From Rotaria sordida (lineage: Eukaryota > Rotifera > Eurotatoria > Philodinida > Philodinidae): DNA of 64,000 nt. Location of the stretch: contig CAJNOL010000142.1 in NCBI GenBank assembly GCA_905250125.1, positions 1-64,000 on the forward strand, in the 5' to 3' direction. Positions within the stretch are counted from its first letter, which is position 1. Each line of letters starts with the position of its first letter. Under the pieces are notes generated by a model, which worked only from the letters and a program-made list of their open reading frames with translations, was not told the origin of the DNA and did no database searches. Both the position numbers and the translations under genes were made by a program. Shown piece after piece: positions 1 to 11,200 of the stretch.

Positions 1-324
1 CAGTCATATGCTATTTAATTGCTTTCTATCAGCATAGAGTCTTTGAAGTTTTCTGTAACTGCTTATTATATAATTAAAAGTGTAAAAATTGACTAGAAAC
101 AAAGGTTAATGTATTATGTTCTTTATTATGGATATCTTCGTCAATTTTATCAAATAAATTGGAGCTTAATAATGTTCACTAGAAGTGATAATTCTTCTTT
201 CTTATCTCAAATAACAATTAGTCAGAGTTGGCTCTAAATGATTTCGTAGATCGAAAAAATAAAATGAATGAAAAAAATAAAAAGAAAACTTAGATATTGT
301 CTGCACATAATGGACTATCGAAAA

Positions 325-950
325 GTAATTTAACAAAATGTTTGTTCATTTTTCAGCTTCTGTAAGAAATCTGTAGAAATTTAAGAACGGTGGGTCAATA
401 TCAAAAATTTTAGCGCGCCAAAACTTATCCAAAGTAGAAGCACAAATTATTTCAAATACAACAAATGAAAGAGCAAGCATTTCTCTATAAAATAGTATAC
501 TAATGAATAGTTTGCTGCAAGTCATTTGTCAACAGTGAATGTTCAAGTAAAGGACATTGTGTTAATTTAGGTCATTTTCTTGATTTCTACGATAAACAGA
601 CTTTCAAACTGAACTTGGCCATGTCTGAATGATTATTCTGCAACTCTTGATGCTTATATCATTTTGTAGAATCATTTTGCATTTAATTCTATGCCAGACA
701 GACTGTTAATATAACGTATACAATGAAGTAGATTATTGTTGTAGAAAAAGCATGGGTTTTCTTTATCTAAACTTAATTTTCGCGCCTATAAAAGATTGAC
801 TCATAATTTCTTAGTGAAAAGTCCTCAAAAAAATGTTTTACCAATATTCGAAAACAACATCAAATTTCGATATAAACTTAATATTTTCAAACTTTTGTAG
901 GCGCTTTTAAGAGGCTGAAAAATGAATGAACATTCTGTCAAATTAATAAG
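325..950. repeat. Imperfect long inverted repeat (foldback element)
   Basis: The segment around 330-440 reappears in inverted, diverged form around 790-950. Clear anchors are TTCATTTTTCAGC near 345, matched by GCTGAAAAATGAA near 915, and GGTCAATAT...GCGCGCC near 393-420, matched by GGCGCGAAAA...GACTCA around 780-800 when read in reverse complement. The arms carry several indels, so this looks like an old palindromic MITE. No clean target duplication was found. Nothing else is recognisable in positions 1-1000. Confidence 0.5.
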
Positions 951-1049
951 CTGCGATAACTTGTTATTTCAATATATATCCATATTTAATAATTTTCGTT
1001 TATTTTTAGTATATCAAAAATATTCAATGAGGATAAAATAATCGAAAGG

Positions 1050-1997
1050 TTTGGTCAGATAATTTTGAAATATTTCTATTGAAAAGAAAAAACAAGTGAG
1101 AGAACATTTAAATATATGGATATGTGCAGCATGTACTTGGACTGATTGACAAAGTACATAGTTTGATGATAAAATGCATAATATATCCGCTACTTAAGGT
1201 GATAAAGTTGAAGCTGAACTTAAATTTGGTTATCTAGTAAATACATATAGTATTAATGATTTAAAAAAAGAAATTGAACAAGTTAATGAAAATGATATTG
1301 ATAAATGATGTCAAGAATATGAATAACAATATAGAATAGTTAATGAATTAAAAACAAAAAATGAAAAACATCAATCATTAAGAGAAGCAGCTAAAATTGA
1401 ACTTGATCTTTAAAAATTTCTTGAAAAAGAAAACTATAAAGATTTTACGGATACATTTAAATTGAATATTATTTTTTCTTTTCAAAACATTTTTATATAT
1501 ATCTTCAACTAATTTAGATCTTCTTGATCTTCGATAATAACCCGAAATTGCTGTACAACGATTAATGAAAGATGATTATGGATTTAGTGTTGAAGGTGAT
1601 TAGAAAACTGCAGCGATTGTTCGAGTTCTTAAAGTAATGAGTATTGATTTAAATAAAGGTGATTATTCATTTATGATAGATTATACATATTATTTGGAAA
1701 CAAATAATGAAATAGTACTTGATGTTTATATACTCGAAATATGCTATTGAATGATTATATCCTTTATCAAATTTACTTGTGAAATGTGTTTTTTGGAAAC
1801 CAAAATCTGATATAAGAACAACATAGACAGAATAGATTTTATCTGGTGGTATATATTATACCTATTATAGTTAAGCAACAACATTTGAATATATACGAAA
1901 TGTTGCTGACATTATTGATAATCTTGAATGTACTGTTATTAATGGTAAAATAATAATAGATGAATTAAAATGGAATGATATTTATTATTTTTCTTAA
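1050..1997 (+). pseudogene. araA-like: Decayed L-arabinose isomerase (AraA) pseudogene
   Basis: A conceptual translation through stops matches the C-terminal two thirds of bacterial-type L-arabinose isomerase, the enzyme that interconverts L-arabinose and L-ribulose. Landmarks in family order are a GDKVEAELKFGYLVNTY block near 1200, SLREAAKIELDL near 1378, AVQRLMKDDYGFSVEGD near 1550, then KTAA, IDYTYYLETNNEIVLDV near 1680-1730, FWKPKSD near 1790, LSGG near 1840 and DELKWNDIYY near 1960. At least eight in-frame stops interrupt it, several at positions that are Trp or Gln in the family (for example GDWKTAA reads GD-stop-KTAA). About 70 codons between the EVCPSI-like and WKPKPD-like blocks are missing, a short AT-rich insertion sits near 1460-1515, and the frame shifts at least once. 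The N-terminal third is absent or unrecognisable. Animals normally lack this enzyme, so horizontal acquisition followed by decay is the likely history (inference). Confidence 0.85.
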
Positions 1998-2286
1998 TAA
2001 TAAATGATTATTTATTTGATTTATATTCTCTTGCACTTTGCTTTTTTTTTTTTTTGTTTTTTTTAATAATATTACACGAAGAGATTACAACACAAAAAAA
2101 AAGAATGAAAATAAAGGAAAAGTGTTAAATTCACAGGGATTAGTAATAGAATAAAACAAAACACAACAGATAGATGTGCTTATGAATAAAATCAAAAAGA
2201 AAAAGATCACCAGTGAGAAATATCACCAAAAGAAAACCTATAATAAGCACTTTGTTTTTTTTGAAGCGACCCGCACTTTATCAATA
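1998..2286. other. Spacer with poly-T/poly-A tracts
   Basis: Short AT-rich spacer between the isomerase pseudogene and the 3' end of the mucin-like gene. It contains a long T run at about 2041-2065. It probably includes the 3' UTR of the mucin-like gene on the minus strand. No coding signal is seen. Confidence 0.5.
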
Positions 2287-5200
2287 TCAATTTAAAAGCT
2301 AAACAAAAAAAAGAAAAAAACGAAATAGATAAAGATGAAAAATAAAAATAAGAACAAGAAAATATCTTACCGAAAAAAGACCTGTTGGTTTTGAATCAAT
2401 TTGTGGACGTGGTAATTTTAAATTTGGATTAATAACTTCAAGCATTTGATTATCTTGAAAAAGATCATCTAATGGATCATGAAATGTCATTGCTATATCT
2501 TCATCATCAATAATAGCATCAAGTTCATCAATTGGATCATCACTATTTGATGTTATATTTGTTGATGATGATGATGATTTTGTTGTTGAAGTTGGTAAAC
2601 TTGATAAAATAGCATTTGTATCAGGTCTTGTTATTGTTGCACGTAATTTTGCACCCATATTTTGATCAAGTTGTTTAAAAAATGCACTATTTACAGTACC
2701 ATTTGGATCATAATCATAAGTTGTTCGATATGTTGAACGATCACTATCTAATGTTGAATCTTCAGGTGGACTTGATGTTGAATTCGTAGAAGATGAAGTA
2801 CTCTTTAAATATGTTTCAACATTTTCAGCTGTAACAGTTGCTGGTACTTGTGCTCTTGGTAAATGCCAAATACGACGAATTCGTAATTCATCTCTATTTA
2901 ATTATGAGTGTTGTTTTTTTTCATATGAATTTTTAAAATAGAGAAAGAAAAAAGAATCAAAACTTACTCATCAGGTGGATGTCGTCTTCGACGACGCCAA
3001 GCAGCTAAAGCTAATAAACAACATGTGACAGCACAAAATAAACCAGCAAGACCAGCTAGAACACCAACAACAATTGGTATCCAACGTGAAGATGAAGATG
3101 AAGATAAAGGTGGAGATGAAGTTGATGTTGATGTTGGTTCTACAGGATAACAAAATTCACCAGTATACGGTCTTGATAGATCAGCATCATTAGAAAAACA
3201 TATACATCTACTTAAACCACTTTCTGGTAAACATATACCACGTTTTATATCTCCACCACATAGATCACATAGATCAATTAAATAACATGATGTGACATTT
3301 TTCACTAATTCTAAATATCAAAATAAAAATAGTCATCAAGCAAAATTTTAGCAAGATTAATTTAAGTGAAAGAAAAACCATCTGAATGACAAAAAAAACT
3401 TTTGAATATATATATATATAGATTATGATCTGTATATTGTACGAAGAAATACAACATTCTTATTAATCTACTTTACTCTCTAATTATATTTAGAGTGTTG
3501 TACTTTCATCATAGAGTAAAGTATGAAAATAATATGTCGATTCACATAACTATCACTAGTACATTTGCAATAAAGCCGTCCTAGTAAAATTCATTATCTT
3601 ATAAAGTGTGTACTAGAGGGAAACAGTATACTTCAAGTCGAAGAATACATCAAACTACAATAGTAGTTCAAAGTATGGAAATGTACTTTAAAATACTTTT
3701 CGACTTGACGTACGATGTTCCTTCGAGGATCATCTATGTTTTTCTTTTTTATCTTGTTTCTTTTAAATATTTCTATAATTTTCTTTTTATCTTATATGTA
3801 TTGAGCTTTTTGTTTTTTTAAAAGTATGCACTAGTCGTAGTTCTAACTGGTCGACTGAGTATCCGATTAATTTAAAGTGATGAAGATTTAGTTTTTTTTT
3901 GTTATATAATTGATTAACAGAAACAAAATGATTTACAGTCATAATATCTAGAATGTGCCATTGCGGTTATATTATGAAATTTTAAAGTAGTTGTAAATAA
4001 CTGGAGAGATTTTTAAATAGTTTAAAGTAGTCCAAATTAAGTTCAAACACAAAATTACATTGTTTTCTGCTAGACTATACAATAGTAGTATATCTCAATA
4101 AAGATCAAATTTTTTAATTATATCAATAGTTATAATCTTCAAGTAGAAGAATAATATTAAAAGTGATATTATTGTAAGAGTTAAGAAAATTATAGATTAT
4201 AGTAGAATCAATTTAAATAAAAATTCAGTTCGTTAAAAATAAGATCTATATAAATAGAAAATGATTATTTACCTGTTCTATTGTTACATATACCAGTAGT
4301 ATAAAGAACAAGATTAAGATCTCTTGTTATATTTTCAAGTATTTCGAAGACATCATTTTGTAATGTTATATTGTCATCAGTTTTAATATCAAATAATAAC
4401 TCTTGTTGACCCGATTCATCACAACTAAATTGAAAAATAAATATTTATTTTGTATTATTTAGTTGTTTATTATTTTTTTTAAATATATATTTTTACATAC
4501 TCCGCTGTATTGTTTCGAATTGTAATGTTGTATGGAGATTTGAATGTTTCATTAAATCTTCTTATTATCTATTTTAAAAAGTATATAATACAATAATATT
4601 TAAAGATAGAAAAAACAAAATCATACTTCATTGAGTATAGCAGTTGCATTATTACAATCGACTTTAACAAGAAATATTGATTCTCCACCAAGACCTTTTT
4701 TTATTAAAAATATTTAATATAAATTTAAGAAAAAGAAGAATTCTTATCAAATAGAATATTACCTAATCCAGGATCAGGTCGAATTGTACATATTCCTCCA
4801 TTATAATAATGTGTATTAGATGGACAAATACAGTCATATTTTCCTATAGATAGTTGAATAAGTGTTAATGAATTACTACAATAACAAGTAGGTAATGAGC
4901 CATTTAAATTTGTATTATTAGTACATGTTCCACCACCACAATCAACACGATTTGCAGCACATTGATCATAAATTTGACATGTTTGATTACCTTGTAAAGC
5001 TACATAAATTTGATTATAATCACCTTAAATAAATTAAATTTTTATTTAAAAACAAAATAAATAAATAAATAAGATGTTTTTGTTTTTCAAAAAAACAAGA
5101 TAATTACCATCTGGTGCATAACCAAACAAACAACGACATTCATAACCTGGTCTAAGATTAACACAATAGGAATTGTTATATGGTCTACATACAGACGCAT

Positions 5201-8200
5201 TAGTTGTACATTCATTTTTATCAACACATGCATCAGTATTCTTGAAAATAAAAATAAAACAAATATTTCATATAAATAAAATTTCAATGATAGTTTTTTT
5301 TTTTTTTTATTTACTCCTGCATCATCTTTTACATAACCTTCATTACAAACACAAAGATATGAACCATTTAAATTATGACATGATGTCGTATCCTCTGAAC
5401 AAATATTTTCTTTGGTAGAAGCCAGTTCACATTCATCAATATCTATAACAAAAACAATGAACATCTGTTTTTTTTTGTCGTTTTGTTTATTTTAAAAACT
5501 AATACCTTGACAACTACCATTTACTGATGCTGGTTGATATCCATTTTTACAAATACAATCATAAGCATTCATTTGTTTAAATGTATCACGATTAGTTGGT
5601 GTAAGTTTACAAACTCGATTTGTTGCAACTGCATTACAAGAATCGTTCTCTGAACGAAAAAATAAAATAAAATAAAATTTAATAAATTAAATATTAAATT
5701 GAATAATATACGTGGATCACAATAATTAATTTGTTGATCACATTTTGAACCTCTATAACCACTTGCACATAAACATTTATTTGTTTCACTTGTTGCATTA
5801 ATATTACATTCTCCAAATTCACAATCACATAGTAATGAACAATTAGGACCAGCTGATCCATTTTCACATACTAAATAATAAATATTATCATATTTATATA
5901 TTCAATAAATAAATAAATAAATGTATATATATATATATCTGTTTTTTTTATTTACCAACACAATTTAACGTATAATCAAGATATGTTCCAGGAGGACAAC
6001 TACAAGTATATCCATTTTCACGAACTGAGCAATTACCATTTCCACAATAGTTTAAACAAAGAGTGTCTTAAAAAATATTTATATTAAATTTAATCAATAT
6101 ATTGAATATTAGAGTCTATACTTTGACATGTATTGGCACTATTATTGTAAGTTAGTATTCGATATTGACAGAAAACATTTAATGGTGTTAATGTATTATA
6201 ACAGACATTAGTCGTATTATTGCATGTAATATTTGTCGATGCTATTCAATGTAAAACAAAAAATAACCTATTTGTCTTCTAATTTTATTCTATATAGCTT
6301 ACTACTTATGCAACCATTTGATGAATTTGTGAAATCTAACCGACATTGGCATATACATTGATTTCCTGAATCAATAGCTTCCTCAAATTGTCCCGTACAT
6401 GGTAAAATACTATTTGGATATAATGATGCATCATCACAAATTTTCTTTTCTATTATAAACAAATATGTTTTTTATTGAATAACTTTAACTACATAAAAAG
6501 AAATACATACGAACACATGTTGTTCCATTAAAAATTTGATCACTATTACACATGCAAATATATCCATTAGGTTTTAGTTCAGAATTTTGACAAGTATTAT
6601 TTGCACCACATATCGAATCATTACAAACTGGTCGAACTAGAAAAACAAAAAAAATCATAAAGAAAAAAAAAAAATTTAATTTTAAATAGAATAGTTCATA
6701 CATAAACATTGTTGTACATCGCTATGAAATTGATAACCTTGTCTACAACATGCTGAATCATTCGAACAAGATATATGTGTTATGCTATGTACACATCGAT
6801 ATGGTGTTTGTGTAGAATTTAATGATATTTCAGTTATATTAGTTGTACATGTTATATTTGGAAGAAAATTTAACAGGCAAGCAGTCATATCAGCACAATT
6901 AACTGATCTATCGCAATATTCTCCTAAAATAAGAAGTGAAATTGAATTATTTTATTTTTATTTTTCTACATTATTTATTACATACCAACAGAATATTCAT
7001 CACAAATACAAAATAAAACGCTAACCGATGATGATAAAATAGTTGGATTATTCCATATTGGTTGACCATAAATACATTCATTTACAATTAATTGAATTCT
7101 TTGATAAGTTATTAAATTATACAATGTATCATGTGCAATAATTCTTAAATTTAAAACAAAATATGTTAATATAAATTTTTTATAAAATGAAAAATATTTA
7201 ATAGAATTTATACATATGATATTATTTACTTTTTCGAATATTTCTGAGACAAAAGACAAAAAAAAAGTAGATAATATTCTGAATCATATCATAAAGTCAA
7301 CGAAACGATAAAGTGAAGGTCTACCGCAATTTATTGGATTTACTTCAGCAGATTTATCTATTGATATATATATATAATACATTTTAACTGTACGAAAAGA
7401 AAGTGATAATTCAGATGAATGGTCAGCTTTCAGTCTCACTTGACCCTTTCATTCTAAATGTCGTTCTCATCGTTACCCTCAATCAGATACGTAACCTCAG
7501 CATAATTCCTTTCATTTGAAGATATGATATACAACGTGATTTATAGAAAAATGCTGATAACTGCTGGCCAGTCTAGGCTCCGATAGAACTGAGACCGGGA
7601 TCATCTTGCTAATATCTACTCATTGCCATTTATTTTATTCATACTTCTAACAACATTAGTTGATGTCCTATATGAGTATATATAGGTATTGATGAGCACA
7701 TCCTTGAGTATAGTTTCATGACTTGCAAAATTATTGTTAATAATTTCCACAAAAAAAAGGAGATAGTGAAAACTTTTGAAAATTTTCTGATACATACGTT
7801 AATTGAAGTTGATTTCTATTTTCGTTTGTATATGCGAATGGACATGAGTAAAATGAATTTTGCTTTATACAATCTATTGGAATACTCATGTTTCCATCAC
7901 GTATTTGAACAATAATAGATGAATTTCGATCAATTCTCACACTGATAGCTGCATTTGTTTGATTTTGAAATGTATCATTATATCGTATGGTTAATAAATA
8001 TGTATATGGCGTATTTAATGATGCTGGTGATAGTAATGTCACCATTGGAGGATTTCTACCTTAAAAAAAATAGAATAAACAAAAAAAAAACAATAAAGAT
8101 ATCAAATGTGTGTATGTGTGTGTTTTTATTACTAAGAAATTGATTAGCTAATTGATAATCATTTGAACTTTTTACAGTTATTTGTCCTAATAGAGGTGAT

Positions 8201-11200
8201 TGGGAAAGAATTGTATCTTGTACACAAAATTTGTATGTTGGCGATGTTCTACTCATTGGACATGCCAAATTATTTATATAATTTTGATACGTATTAGATG
8301 CACTCCTATTAAACCATTCTAAAATACTATTGCTTGTTAATGATTGTTGTTCGGTTTCATTTAATATAAGGGAATCTTTAAAAAAAAAAATAAAGAATTC
8401 TTCATTGAAAAAAAAAAAAAACCTAAATTCTTTTCTTAATAATACATACAGTTAGCACAATATTGATTTGGATTACTTGTATTATCACCAACAGCAAGAC
8501 CTCGAACATTACCAAAATATTTTTGTGGTAATAATAATGTACATGCCATATTATTTGTTATAACATAACATTGCATAGCTAAGCCTATTTAGAATTAATT
8601 TTAACAAAAAAAATTTATTAAAATTAAAATCTTAACTACAGATGTGTAGAATTATCCTACTCGGCAGGGTAGAGCAGGATAGGATAAAGATAAGAAAATT
8701 TTTTTAGTCAGGTTACAAGCTATGAAAAAACAGCTTATCCTACACATCTCTAATCTTAACTTACCAGACCAAATCGATATAGTTAATTTTGGTACTTGAA
8801 TTTGTACTGGTAGGATTCTGTTTTCTGAACTATATACATTCCAATTAGTTGCTGTTATTGTTTGATTTTCTCTAATTATTGAAAATGCAAATTCTGATGC
8901 ATCATTCAATGATGGTGGATAATAGTAATATTTAACAAAATCATTTGATGAATTAAATGGATTTATTCGAATATTTTCATTTTTAAGTAAATAATTTACA
9001 TCTAAATAAATTTTTCAAGATAAAAGAATGATAATTATAGTTAACTGAATGATTTATTATAAAATATTTCTTACTAAGTTGATAACTATCTGATGGATTA
9101 ATATTAACATCAATTATTACATCACGATTTGATCCAAGATACATTGAAAATGATGAAAAATAAGTTATATATTGATTAAAAAATTGATCAATTCGTAAAC
9201 GTGATGGAGTTTTACTTGTTCGAGCAATAATTGAAAATAATTCATTGCTTACTAAAGTTTTTAGAAATGTTGAACTTGTATTCGTATTATTATTTGCTGT
9301 TGTATTTGCATCACTAGTTGTTTCAGCATATATAAATGAACCGAATACATTACAACTATAAGCACTATTACTTGATGTTTCTATATGTGGATCACCACCG
9401 AGCCAAGCTAAAACAATTCAGATTAAGTTTAAAATATAATTCATTTAATAATCTACCTTTTAATGGTGTTTCATAACCATCACATATACTTGGTGGTCTA
9501 ATTTCATAATATAAATTACACCATCTAGACCAATCAAGTGTACCATTTCTTGCTATACAACAATCATCCCTAAAATGAAATTAATTATAGAAAATGTAAC
9601 GAAGTGGAAACAACAAAAAAAAATGAAATATTTTTACCGTTCTTTAATGCGTTGTGGTCGACTTCCGCTATATCGTAATGATTCTAATGCTGCCGTATCA
9701 AGAACAGATCCAGCAAATGGACCAGATGTAATTATAGATCCTTCATTGACATCATAACAACATGTCTAAATAATGTATTAAATTAAACGACAAATATTAT
9801 GTTTTTTCTCAGATCTATTCACCTGTTGATAAGATCTTGCACTTGAGGTTCGTTGTGCAAAACCACTTGATGGAACAAAACATGATATATTATAGGCTCT
9901 TTCTAAACGATTTTCACTCCTTGATTCAGAAAATCGAAAATCTAATGAAGCTTGACGGTATGAACAAGGACATGGATTTCGTTTAACAGTCCTAATAACA
10001 AATATGAGCTTATTAAATTGAGCTAAAGTAAAGCAAGCTTACGTAAGATTTGCCGTACGTTTAAATAAAATATCTGTGTACTTTTTCCAATACCATGCTT
10101 CACATGTACTCAACAACTTCGAACTTAGAAAATATGTTCGCGCCTTATTAGTGACTAGAAAAGAACTTTTATTAGTTTCCAAAAACAAAAAGAATTACCG
10201 TTAATGAAAGTAGTAATCTTATTTGTGAATGAAACACTAGACTTATGCGAGGTTGCACTCTCAGTATGATAACCTGTGATAAAAAAAAGGATTGTTAAAA
10301 AAGAATAAAACCAGATTTGTACTTCTGGTAGTCTTACCGATAACAACCGGCTGATAATTCGGACTTACAACAGATGTAACGATATTGTATTCAAATCGAA
10401 GATAGGAATTCCATACAGTGAATCCTTTTCCAGGTCCATTGATCAAATACGCATCAAATAGAATGCTCTACGATAAAAGAAACTTTAAGTTAAATAAAAA
10501 ATGTACTTCGCTTTATACATCAAAACTCGATCGAGAGTTTCCGGTAGTAATACCATCAATGTTTGTCAATAAGTTTTGCCATCGTATTTTCACGACACGA
10601 TATACTGCTGTTTCCTCATTAATCGGGTTCTCATTCACTCTAACCACAGTGTCTTGTACTTTCGTCCATTCTGATGTGTTATTAGACAATCCAGTATAAA
10701 TGGTCGACTAATGAAATGAATTTATTCCAGTCGAATTAAAGCATAGGATAATGAAATATACAAGCTCACCTGAATAATTGTACTGTTCACATACATGAGA
10801 TTTGTCCAAAGCGGTGCGATGTATGGAATATCTGGTAACTCGTTTTGTGATGGCTCGATAGCATAAAGGGGTTTATCCAGCGTTATATAGCCTTTGTCTG
10901 TCACCTGTTTACAGAGTATATCAATTCGTGATGAATCATATCTTTATTATTCTTACCCAGAGAACTTTGTGAGCAACTGACTCATTCGTGTATTGGTAGG
11001 AAAAAGGTAAAGGTATCGGGGTGATACGCATGTTCAGATTGATTGCTGTCGGAGTAGAATTAAAACCGACTTCGGTCACTACAGAGAAACCGAAACGTTA
11101 CCAATTACACAAGAATTACGTCCCAAACTGATCTCTACACTTACCTGGACAAGTTGGAACACAAAGCACAGACAAGGTCTCAACGGAACTAGTGCCATTA

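Noticed and set aside
1203-1997. Possibility that the arabinose isomerase is intact under a genetic code reading stops as amino acids
   Set aside because: TAA, TAG and TGA all occur at positions of different conserved residues (Trp, Gln, others), there is a large deletion and a frame change, and neighbouring genes use the standard code.
3308-4272. Possible extra gene or transposon in the 965 bp intron of the mucin-like gene
   Set aside because: Only short hairpins (such as TACTTTACTCT with AGAGTAAAGTA near 3470-3525) were seen; no convincing ends, target duplication or coding motif.
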